A DNA stretch of 5,556 bases from DASUMP01 sp036277635 (GTDB taxonomy: Bacteria > Actinomycetota > Acidimicrobiia > IMCC26256 > PALSA-610): positions 1 through 5,556 of the forward strand of contig DASUMP010000103.1 of NCBI GenBank assembly GCA_036277635.1. The letters run 5' to 3'. Under the pieces are notes generated by a model. It was not told where the DNA came from. It did not search any database and saw only the letters and a list, made by a program, of their open reading frames with translations. Of the stretch, positions 1 through 5,485 are shown piece by piece. The position numbers and the translations under genes are program-made. Positions within the stretch are counted from its first letter, which is position 1; each line of letters begins with the position of its first letter.

Positions 1-1071
1 CTGTGGGAGCCGTCGTCCGACATCGACAAGTACGGCACGACGCTCGCGCTCGAGCTGCTCCCGCACTTCACCGACGGACGAATCGGCTCGATGGAAGGCC
101 TCTACTTCGAGTCGGCGGGCACGACGCCGTTCCACTTCCTCGCCGTCAGCGAGCTCACTGCGCCGGGGAAGGCGTCGAACCCCGTGCGCGGACTTTCCTA
201 CGGGTCGATCGAGGAGTTCGACCTCGGTGTGCGCCACCTGCAGATGCTCGGCGTGCGCTACTTCCTCACCCAGTCGCCCGAGGCCGCCGCGCGCGCGGAC
301 GCCCACGACGATCTCGAGTTCGTCGCCGAGTCGCCCGACCTCGACGGCCAGCTGCCGAACGGCTGGCGGATCTACGAGGTGCAGGACGCGCCGCTGGTCG
401 AGGGTCTCGCGTTCGAGCCGGTGGTCGCGTCGACCGAGTCGGGGACGCAGTCGGAATGCTTCGGCGCGCCGCCGCCCGGCAAGGATCCCGACCTGTCGGC
501 GTGGGAGTGCGCCGCCGCGCCGTGGTGGCGCAACCTGCGTCCGCACTCGAACACCACGCAGTTCAGCGCGCTCGACCGTCCGTTCACCGACGACGGCCCC
601 GACTCGTGGGCGCGCATCGACATCGCCGACTACGCCGACCAGCGCTTCGAGCGACTCGACGAGGTCGACGTCTCCGACATCGTGGAGGAGCCCGACCGCA
701 TCTCGTTCCGGGTGTCGGAGCCCGGGGTCCCGGTGCTCGTGAAGGCGTCGTACTTCCCGAACTGGGAGGTGTCGGGTGCCGAGGGCCCGTACCGGATCGC
801 CCCCAACTTCATGGTCGTGGTCCCCACCGAGCGTGAGGTCACCCTCACCTACGGGCTCACCTCGGCCGACTGGCTCGGTCGCCTCCTGTTCCTCGGCGGA
901 CTCGTGGGCCTGGGACTCCTCGTGGCCCGCAAGCCCGCCTGGCTGTGGACGTCCGGCGCGCCCGACGACGGCCCGACGGTCGACCCCGACCCCGATCCGG
1001 CCGACCCGGACGCTGATCCGGACGACCCCGACGGTACGATGCTCCGTCCCCCGGTCGATCACGTGTACTGA
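1..1071 (+). CDS. Membrane protein, C-terminal part (YfhO / GT-C-like), 5' truncated
   Basis: The frame is open from the first base, so the true start lies upstream; an internal ATG at 91 is not needed. The visible 356 residues are mainly a soluble, probably extracytoplasmic domain. It has two cysteines (C153, C170) that could form a disulfide and a beta-rich end (about 240-285) containing YFPNW (251-255) followed by an RIAPNFMVVVP stretch. That layout resembles the C-terminal domain of YfhO-type and related polytopic glycosyltransferase-like proteins, where a 'Y-P-G/N-W' segment precedes a 'VVVP' strand. One hydrophobic helix follows (about 291-309), then basic RKP, then an acidic Asp/Pro-rich tail (about 322-346) that would be cytoplasmic. 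The gene ends 34 bases before manB on the same strand, so a role in envelope glycan or lipid glycosylation is plausible. The catalytic N-terminal part is outside the window, so the family assignment is tentative. The coding status is secure. Confidence 0.8.
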   Translation: MWEPSSDIDKYGTTLALELLPHFTDGRIGSMEGLYFESAGTTPFHFLAVSELTAPGKASNPVRGLSYGSIEEFDLGVRHLQMLGVRYFLTQSPEAAARADAHDDLEFVAESPDLDGQLPNGWRIYEVQDAPLVEGLAFEPVVASTESGTQSECFGAPPPGKDPDLSAWECAAAPWWRNLRPHSNTTQFSALDRPFTDDGPDSWARIDIADYADQRFERLDEVDVSDIVEEPDRISFRVSEPGVPVLVKASYFPNWEVSGAEGPYRIAPNFMVVVPTEREVTLTYGLTSADWLGRLLFLGGLVGLGLLVARKPAWLWTSGAPDDGPTVDPDPDPADPDADPDDPDGTMLRPPVDHVY

Positions 1072-1089
1072 CGCGCGGTCCCGGAGCGC

Positions 1090-1095
1090 AGGAGG
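1090..1095 (+). promoter_or_regulatory. Shine-Dalgarno that fixes the GTG start of manB
   Basis: A perfect AGGAGG lies 10 bases before the GTG at 1106. The reading frame stays open far upstream (a candidate ATG at 776 lies inside the preceding gene), so this site decides the start. The protein from 1106 begins SFDAIFKAYDIRG, matching the usual N-terminus of the family. Confidence 0.85.
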
Positions 1096-1105
1096 GTGCG
1101 ACCCG

Positions 1106-2440
1106 GTGTCGTTCGACGCGATCTTCAAGGCCTATGACATCCGCGGGGTCTATCCCGACGAGCTCGACGAGGCGTTCACGCGCCGGCTCGGCAACGCCTT
1201 CGCCCACTTCACCGGGGCCGGTCGCGTCGTCGTCGGCCGCGACATGCGCCCCTCGTCGGAGCCGCTCCTCGCCGCGTTCGTCGAGGGGGCGCTCCTCGCC
1301 GGAGCCGACATCGTCGACATCGGACTCGCCTCCACCGACGTCCTCTACTTCGCCTCCGGCTCGCTCGACGCGCCGGGCGCGATGTTCACCGCGAGCCACA
1401 ACCCCGCTCAGTACAACGGCGTGAAGCTCTGCCGCGCCGGCGCAGCACCAGTCGGCGAGCAGACCGGACTCCAGCAGCTGCGCGCCACCATCGAGTCGGG
1501 GGTGACCGCCCGCGGCGAGGTGCCCGGCAAGGTCGAGCACCGCGACCTGCTCGACGCGTTCGCCACCCACGTGCAGGGCTTCGTCGACCGCTCGGTGCTC
1601 CGTCCGTTGCGCCTCGTGATCGACACCGCCAACGGCATGGGCGGCCACGTGGTCCCGAAGGTGTTCGCCGGGCTCCCGTTCGACGTGACGGTGATCTACG
1701 GCGAGCTCGACGGCACGTTCCCGAACCACCCCGCCGATCCGATCCAGCTCGAGAACCTGAAGGATCTCCAGCGCGCGGTGCTCGACGCGGGTGCCGACGT
1801 GGGGCTCGCGTTCGACGGCGACGCCGACCGCGTCGTGCTCGTCGACGACCAGGGTCAGCCGGTCTCCGGTTCGACGACCACCGCGATCGTTGCGAAGGGG
1901 ATCCTCGAGCGAAACCCGGGCGAGACGGTCGTGCACAACCTCATCTGCTCGCGCGCGGTCCCCGAGATCGTGCGCGAAGCGGGCGGTACGCCGGTGCGCG
2001 CTCGCGTCGGCCACTCGTTCATGAAGCAGGTGATGGCCGAGACGAACGCCATCTTCGGCGGCGAGCACTCGGCGCACTACTACTTCCGCGACAACTGGCG
2101 GGCCGACTCCGGTTCGATCGCCGCGCTCCTCGTGCTCGAGCAGATCTGCCGCGCCGACGCGCCGCTCTCGGAGATCCGCGTGCCGTTCGAGCGCTACGCG
2201 GCGAGCGGCGAGGTGAACAGCCGCGTCGACGACCCTGCGGCGGCCATCGAACGCGTCGCCGAGCAGTACGCGCAGTACGACCAGGACCGCCTCGACGGCC
2301 TCACGGTCGACGCGGGGGAGTGGTGGTTCAACCTCCGTCCGAGCAACACCGAGCCGCTGCTGCGACTGAACCTCGAAGCCCCCGACGAGGCGGCGTGCGC
2401 GGCTCGCACCGACGAGGTGCTCGCCGTCGTGCGGAGCTGA
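1106..2440 (+). CDS. manB: Phosphomannomutase / phosphoglucomutase
   Basis: This is an alpha-D-phosphohexomutase of 444 residues, close to the usual 450-460. It is a cytoplasmic enzyme interconverting mannose-6-P and mannose-1-P, and probably glucose-6-P and glucose-1-P, for GDP-mannose and glycan synthesis. All four domain signatures are present in order: the phosphoserine loop TASHNP (95-100, catalytic S97), the Mg-binding loop FDGDADR (236-242; D237, D239, D241), the sugar-binding loop GGEHSAHYY (318-326) and the C-terminal phosphate-binding loop RPSNTEP (411-417). The N-terminal FKAYDIRG is also typical. The start is GTG at 1106, chosen for the strong AGGAGG 10 bases upstream. The gene is followed 53 bases later by a Trm112-like gene and then a sugar-phosphate isomerase, the actinobacterial ManB neighbourhood. 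Substrate preference (mannose versus glucose) cannot be read from the sequence. Confidence 0.95.
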   Translation: MSFDAIFKAYDIRGVYPDELDEAFTRRLGNAFAHFTGAGRVVVGRDMRPSSEPLLAAFVEGALLAGADIVDIGLASTDVLYFASGSLDAPGAMFTASHNPAQYNGVKLCRAGAAPVGEQTGLQQLRATIESGVTARGEVPGKVEHRDLLDAFATHVQGFVDRSVLRPLRLVIDTANGMGGHVVPKVFAGLPFDVTVIYGELDGTFPNHPADPIQLENLKDLQRAVLDAGADVGLAFDGDADRVVLVDDQGQPVSGSTTTAIVAKGILERNPGETVVHNLICSRAVPEIVREAGGTPVRARVGHSFMKQVMAETNAIFGGEHSAHYYFRDNWRADSGSIAALLVLEQICRADAPLSEIRVPFERYAASGEVNSRVDDPAAAIERVAEQYAQYDQDRLDGLTVDAGEWWFNLRPSNTEPLLRLNLEAPDEAACAARTDEVLAVVRS

Positions 2441-2454
2441 TCGGGGCGGACCGG

Positions 2455-2460
2455 TAGGTT
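2455..2460 (+). promoter_or_regulatory. Possible -10 element in the manB - Trm112-like gap (weak)
   Basis: TAGGTT fits the actinobacterial TANNNT -10 pattern and lies 33 bases before the ATG at 2494. It sits in the loop of an imperfect stem (about 2441-2448 with 2461-2467, one bulged G). There is no clear -35. It could give the downstream pair a transcript of its own, but a single short match in a 53-base gap is weak, and read-through from manB is just as likely. Confidence 0.2.
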
Positions 2461-2484
2461 TCGCCCGAACCGCACGACCGACAC

Positions 2485-2488
2485 GAGG
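2485..2488 (+). promoter_or_regulatory. GAGG ribosome-binding site favouring ATG 2494 over GTG 2488
   Basis: GAGG is followed by a 5-base spacer and ATG at 2494. The alternative in-frame GTG at 2488 overlaps the GAGG itself and has no ribosome-binding site of its own, so the ATG is preferred. The spacing is at the short end of the normal range. Confidence 0.55.
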
Positions 2489-2493
2489 TGCGC

Positions 2494-2736
2494 ATGGCGC
2501 TCGACCCGAAGCTGCTCGAGATCCTGGCCTGCCCCGACGACAAGGGCCCGCTGCTCTACTTCGCCGACGAAGGCGCGCTCTACAACCCGCGCCTGCACCG
2601 TCGGTACCGGGTGCAAGACGACATCCCCGTGCTGCTCATCGACGAGGCCGAGACCGTCGACGACGCCGAGCACGACCGTCTGCTCGCGAAGGCCGAGACC
2701 GACGGCATCGAGCCCACGTTCACCGAGGACGAGTGA
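2494..2736 (+). CDS. Trm112 / UPF0434-like small protein, zinc cysteines mostly lost
   Basis: This 80-residue protein starts ALDPKLLEILACP and contains the DDIPVLLIDEAE segment (about 48-59), both hallmarks of the Trm112/UPF0434 (YcaR) family. Family members with a full zinc site have a CPxC pair near the N-terminus and a further cysteine or pair in the middle. Here only C13 remains: the CPxC partner is D16 (CPDDKGPL), and the middle segment LYNPRLHRRYRV has no cysteine. A zinc ribbon is therefore unlikely. In eukaryotes and archaea Trm112 activates methyltransferases; the role of bacterial members is unsettled, so no function is assigned. The gene lies 53 bases after manB, and its stop overlaps the start of the isomerase gene by four bases (GTGA, 2733-2736), implying co-transcription and translational coupling. 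The C-terminal 20 or so residues are acidic. Confidence 0.88.
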   Translation: MALDPKLLEILACPDDKGPLLYFADEGALYNPRLHRRYRVQDDIPVLLIDEAETVDDAEHDRLLAKAETDGIEPTFTEDE

Positions 2737-3767
2737 CCGACACGCTCGGGTTCCTCGACGCGGTCTGCGGGCTGCCCGAGCAGCTCACGACCGCGCACGA
2801 GCTCGCCGGCGCGATCGACCCCGCGACCTTCCCGCGCGCCGACGCGATCGACCACGTCGTCGTCGCCGGCATGGGCGGCTCCGGCATCTCGGGCGCGGTG
2901 CTCGCGGCGGTCGCCACCGACTGCCCGGTGCCGATCGTCACGCTCCAGCGCTACCGCGTGCCCGCGTTCGTCGGTCCGCGCACGTTGTTCGTGGCGCTCT
3001 CCTACAGCGGCGACACCGAAGAGACGATCGCCATGGCCACCGAGGCCGTCGCCCGCGGCGCGCGCATCGTCGCAGTGTCGGTCGGTGGCGCGCTCGAGTC
3101 GCTCGCTCGCGACGCGGGTGGGATCCACGTGCCGTGCCCTCCGGGTCTGCTGCCGCGCGCCGCGCTCGGCGCGCTCGTGGGCCCGTTGTTCGTCACGATG
3201 TTCCGCACCGGCCTGCTCCCCGAAGCGCACCAGCTCCTGCTCGACGCACAGGACCAGCTCGCCCGCCGCCGCGACAAGTGCGAGCCGTCGGTGGAAGGCG
3301 CGGCGAACGTCGCCCGCGAGCTCGCCCGCAAGATCGACCGCACGTTCCCGCTGATCTACGGCGGCGGCGCGCTCGGTGCGGTTGCCGCGTACCGCTGGAA
3401 GTGCGACGTCAACGAGAACGCCAAGGCCCCTGCGTTCTGGCACTCGTACCCCGAGCTCGACCACAACGAGATCTGCGGCTGGGGTCAGCACGGCGACGTG
3501 ACCCGTCAGCTCATCACGCTCGTCGAGCTGCGCCACTCGTTCGAGCACCCGCAGATCGCCCGTCGTTTCGACGCCACCCGCGACATCATCGACGAGACCC
3601 TGCACCAGGTCCTCTCGCTCGAAGCCGAGGGCGACGGCCGCCTCGCGCAGGTGCTCGACCTCATGTACGTCGGCGACTTCGCCTCGACGTACCTCGCACT
3701 CGACAACGACGTCGACCCCGGCCCCATCGACGCGATCTTCGACCTCAAGGCGCGCCTCGCCGAGTGA
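2733..3767 (+). CDS. SIS-domain bifunctional phosphoglucose/phosphomannose isomerase family protein
   Basis: The protein has 344 residues, typical of the bacterial/archaeal PGI/PMI family: two SIS domains with a family-specific C-terminus, cytoplasmic, interconverting fructose-6-P with glucose-6-P and mannose-6-P. Visible motifs are GMGGSGISG (46-54, first SIS sugar-phosphate loop), SYSGDTEET (90-98, phosphate-binding Ser/Thr), LPRAALG with R142, NENAK with E228 (227-231), PELDHNE with H244, and K339 in FDLKARL near the end. By analogy with the characterised Pyrobaculum enzyme, R142, E228, H244 and K339 are the probable catalytic set, so activity is likely retained. The start is GTG at 2733, overlapping the previous stop by four bases; GAGGA at 2725-2729 is too close to be a good ribosome-binding site, so coupling to the upstream gene is expected. 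With manB it forms a short route from fructose-6-P to mannose-1-P. Which isomerase activity dominates is unknown. Confidence 0.92.
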   Translation: MTDTLGFLDAVCGLPEQLTTAHELAGAIDPATFPRADAIDHVVVAGMGGSGISGAVLAAVATDCPVPIVTLQRYRVPAFVGPRTLFVALSYSGDTEETIAMATEAVARGARIVAVSVGGALESLARDAGGIHVPCPPGLLPRAALGALVGPLFVTMFRTGLLPEAHQLLLDAQDQLARRRDKCEPSVEGAANVARELARKIDRTFPLIYGGGALGAVAAYRWKCDVNENAKAPAFWHSYPELDHNEICGWGQHGDVTRQLITLVELRHSFEHPQIARRFDATRDIIDETLHQVLSLEAEGDGRLAQVLDLMYVGDFASTYLALDNDVDPGPIDAIFDLKARLAE

Positions 3768-3771
3768 CCGC

Positions 3772-3789
3772 GCGCGGGTTCGCCCGCGC
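3772..3789 (+). terminator. GC hairpin after the isomerase gene, candidate (bidirectional) terminator
   Basis: A perfect 7-base-pair stem (GCGCGGG / CCCGCGC) closes a TTCG tetraloop and begins 5 bases after the isomerase stop. No T-run follows on either strand, so it is not a classical intrinsic terminator, although U-poor hairpins are often proposed as terminators in high-GC actinobacteria. It lies between two converging genes and would read the same way from the minus strand, so it could serve both. The rest of the 84-base gap (3790-3851) shows nothing recognisable. Confidence 0.5.
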
Positions 3790-3851
3790 CACCGGCGGTT
3801 GGGTTGTCAAAGGTCTGGTGGGGAAGCGGGGAAGCGTCGGGGTTGGTTCGG

Positions 3852-5000
3852 TCAGGGTGGCCCGCGCCACGCCCAGCCACCCTCGGCGTGACGGACGAGC
3901 TGGGCGCCGTCGTTGGTGATCCGCGCGTGGTGGTGCGCGCAGACGCGGGCGAGGTTGTCGAGGGTGGTGGGTCCGCCGAGCGCGAACGGCACCACATGGT
4001 GGATCTCGAGCCGTTCGCGCACCGAGCAGCCGGGGACGACGCATTTCGGGTCGCGCCGTTCGAGGGCGCTGCGCAGGTGGGCCGGGATGGTGCGCCCGGC
4101 GTGCGCGACGGCGCGCACGTCGACACCGTCGGTCACGAGCACTTTCAGGACGGAGTCGTCGGCGAGGCGGCGCGCAACGGCGACCGGGACGGGTCCGATC
4201 CCACGGATCTCACACCGTTCCCCGGCGACGGTGTGCCCGCGCACGAGCGCGGCGTGGTCGATGTCGACGTGCACCGTCGCGGTGCCTGTCGCGGTTCCGG
4301 TGCCGGTGACGACGCGTACGAACGCATCCGCGGTGTACGCGTCGTAGGGTTCGCGCCGCCCGTCGCGGCGCGCGTCGGTGAACACGGCGGCGCGTTCGCG
4401 TTCGAGCACGGCCCATACCTGCGCGCCCGCATCGGGCGTCAGGCGCGCGTCCAATCGGAAGGCGCCGTCGGTGTCGGTCCAGTGCCGCACGTACCGCGTC
4501 TCGTGGACGCGCCGGTACCGGTCGAGATGCTGCTCGTGCGCGGCCGACGCGATGACGCGCCGGCATTGTTCCCGCAAGATCGCGAGCGGCTCGCGCGCGG
4601 CGTACTCAACCAACACTTGCTCGTGCGCGGGTGACACACCGATCGCGCTGGTGAGCTCGATCACCTGCGGCACCGACACCCGCCCCGCGCGCACCGCCGA
4701 ATCCACCACCGGCTGATCGGGGAGGCGGCGGGCCGCTTCGAGCGTGGAGGTGGCCTGCGCCACCGACGTGCCTGACCGTGCCGCCAGCCAGTGCGCCGCC
4801 GAGCGGAACCCCTCGTGCTCCCAGCTCCCCGATTCCGCGGCTCGGGGTGCGGCGAGCGTGCGCACCGCCCCCGCCAGCCGCTCCAGCTCCGCAGCGAGCT
4901 CGACCAACACCACCGCGTCCGCGGGCGCGACCGCCCCCGGGACCAGCCGGCCGGCGAATCCCCGCATCGTTTCGATGGCGTCGCGCACACTCTCGAACAT
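3852..5000 (-). CDS. DUF222 - HNH endonuclease domain protein (13E12 repeat family)
   Basis: The protein has 382 residues. The N-terminal two thirds is a DUF222 (13E12-type) helical region with the family pattern of G64-F, S67-A and W71-L followed by ALxxGxxS-like helices. The C-terminus is an HNH nuclease domain: C320-VVPG-C325, H334-H335, GG (342-343), N349 and C354-x-HHH (356-358). The two Cys pairs probably bind a structural zinc and the His/Asn residues a catalytic metal, so the nuclease looks intact. ATG at 5000 is the first start after an in-frame stop at 5010-5012. There is no Shine-Dalgarno, but TATGAT lies 8 bases before the ATG, suggesting a leaderless mRNA. Such genes are multicopy in many actinobacteria, and their biological role is not established; mobile or defence-related roles are proposed. 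It converges on the isomerase gene and diverges from an unknown gene. Its third-position composition is slightly more relaxed than that of the genes to the left. A short Gly-Thr-Ala-Thr repeat lies at residues 234-242. Confidence 0.93.
   Translation of the reverse strand: MFESVRDAIETMRGFAGRLVPGAVAPADAVVLVELAAELERLAGAVRTLAAPRAAESGSWEHEGFRSAAHWLAARSGTSVAQATSTLEAARRLPDQPVVDSAVRAGRVSVPQVIELTSAIGVSPAHEQVLVEYAAREPLAILREQCRRVIASAAHEQHLDRYRRVHETRYVRHWTDTDGAFRLDARLTPDAGAQVWAVLERERAAVFTDARRDGRREPYDAYTADAFVRVVTGTGTATGTATVHVDIDHAALVRGHTVAGERCEIRGIGPVPVAVARRLADDSVLKVLVTDGVDVRAVAHAGRTIPAHLRSALERRDPKCVVPGCSVRERLEIHHVVPFALGGPTTLDNLARVCAHHHARITNDGAQLVRHAEGGWAWRGPP
4276..4299 (-). repeat. Two 12-base tandem units inside the HNH gene
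   Basis: GTCGCGGTGCCT (4276-4287) is followed directly by GTCGCGGTTCCG (4288-4299), 9 of 12 bases identical, with a more degenerate third unit to 4311. On the minus strand this encodes the repeated Gly-Thr-Ala-Thr at residues 235-242 of the DUF222-HNH protein, in frame. It lies upstream of the HNH domain, in what is probably a loop. Confidence 0.6.
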
Positions 5001-5008
5001 GTGTTCGC

Positions 5009-5014
5009 ATCATA
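5009..5014 (-). promoter_or_regulatory. Probable -10 element (TATGAT) of the HNH gene, leaderless arrangement
   Basis: Read on the minus strand, TATGAT (five of six matches to TATAAT) is followed by 8 bases and then the ATG at 5000. That places the transcript start at or next to the ATG. No -35 hexamer is visible at normal spacing and no Shine-Dalgarno lies between. Actinobacteria commonly use leaderless mRNAs, which fits. Confidence 0.5.
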
Positions 5015-5064
5015 ACCAGGGGGTGAGACAACAACCCATGGCGCGCGACCCGCTCGGCATCGGG

Positions 5065-5070
5065 CACTCT
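5065..5070 (+). promoter_or_regulatory. Probable -10-like element (CACTCT) of the unknown gene, leaderless arrangement
   Basis: CACTCT keeps the two most conserved -10 positions (A2 and T6) and sits exactly 6 bases before GTG 5077. The 12 bases 5060-5071 (TCGGGCACTCTG) recur exactly at 5469-5480, with the same 6-base gap from CACTCT to another GTG. The repeat and identical spacing make a promoter or operator role more likely than for one hexamer alone. No -35 is evident. Confidence 0.45.
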
Positions 5071-5076
5071 GCGCTT

Positions 5077-5436
5077 GTGAGTGATACCGAGCGGGTGCGC
5101 CGAATCGTTCGCGGCGAGGTGTCATGTCGAGACCTGTCGGCGCTTGGCGTCAGCCTGACGGAGACGGAGGACGGTCAGCAACTCACGTACTCACGTCGGT
5201 TGATCCTTGATGCACTGCCGCTCTCGGACCTCGCGATCGGACTGCACGCTCATTGGCGCATGGGAACGGAGCTTCGTGAGTGGGCGACCGCGATGCTGAT
5301 GTTGTCGGACATTCAGTTCGTCGAGGCGGAGTCGTCCGACGAGGAAGCGCTTCTGGAGGGGCTGTGGGCTGCCGCCGCAGGTGAAGCCATTGACGAATCC
5401 ACACTCGCTCTCGCACGACGGCTGGCTAGCGCATAG
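5077..5436 (+). CDS. Unrecognised 119-residue protein
   Basis: I do not recognise this protein. It is small, acidic and probably mostly helical, with no signal peptide, membrane helix, cysteine cluster or obvious catalytic motif. It has one cysteine (C17). The central segment, about residues 42-70 (LILDALPLSDLAIGLHAHWR onward to TELREWATAML), looks like a conserved amphipathic core, and an acidic stretch follows (ESSDEEALLEG). GTG 5077 is chosen because a -10-like repeat lies 6 bases upstream; an in-frame ATG at 5038 is possible but lacks a well-spaced ribosome-binding site. By hand count 36 of 119 codons end in A or T, against none in the first 60 codons of the isomerase gene, so it differs in origin or in expression pressure. 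It diverges from the DUF222-HNH gene across 76 bases. A regulator or immunity-like partner is conceivable but nothing in the sequence shows it. Confidence 0.75.
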   Translation: MSDTERVRRIVRGEVSCRDLSALGVSLTETEDGQQLTYSRRLILDALPLSDLAIGLHAHWRMGTELREWATAMLMLSDIQFVEAESSDEEALLEGLWAAAAGEAIDESTLALARRLASA

Positions 5437-5468
5437 CTGCCGCACTGTGCTGGCGAACACGCGCCGCT

Positions 5469-5480
5469 TCGGGCACTCTG
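5469..5480 (+). repeat. Second copy of the 12-base repeat TCGGGCACTCTG
   Basis: This is an exact match to 5060-5071. Both copies precede a GTG start at the same distance. Flanking sequence is not conserved beyond scattered positions, so the repeat looks like a shared regulatory element rather than a duplicated gene end. Confidence 0.6.
5474..5479 (+). promoter_or_regulatory. Probable -10-like element (CACTCT) of the last, partial gene
   Basis: CACTCT is followed by six bases and then GTG 5486, the same geometry as before GTG 5077. The GGGCGG between the hexamer and the start could serve as only a poor, too-close ribosome-binding site, so a leaderless transcript is the simpler reading. Confidence 0.42.
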
Positions 5481-5485
5481 GGCGG

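Noticed and set aside
857..2077. 406-residue minus-strand open frame opposite manB
   Set aside because: It is antisense to all the mutase signature motifs and its translation has the biased composition of a shadow frame.
2051..2077. Ala instead of Gly in the sugar-binding loop of the mutase (GGEHSAH rather than GGExSGH)
   Set aside because: As I recall, actinobacterial ManB proteins commonly carry GGEHSAHYYF, so this is not an active-site defect.
2580..3605. Long minus-strand open frame opposite the isomerase gene
   Set aside because: It encodes an Arg/Val/Glu/His-rich low-information protein with no motif and lies antisense to a gene with clear catalytic motifs; antisense open frames are expected at this GC content.
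3796..3830. TTGTCA on the plus strand and TTGACA on the minus strand in the gap after the isomerase gene as -35 boxes
   Set aside because: No -10 hexamer occurs at suitable spacing in either direction, and no gene start lies downstream to be served.
3804..4634. 276-residue plus-strand open frame opposite the HNH gene
   Set aside because: The HNH and DUF222 motifs are on the minus strand; this frame is a Gly/Val/Arg-rich shadow without recognisable features.
3852..5000. HNH gene as part of a complete insertion sequence
   Set aside because: No terminal inverted repeats, target-site duplication or transposase are visible around it in the window.
4744..5076. Longer plus-strand version of the unknown gene (230 residues, start at 4744)
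   Set aside because: The extra N-terminal part lies antisense to the HNH gene and reads like a shadow frame; the promoter-like repeat supports a start at 5077.
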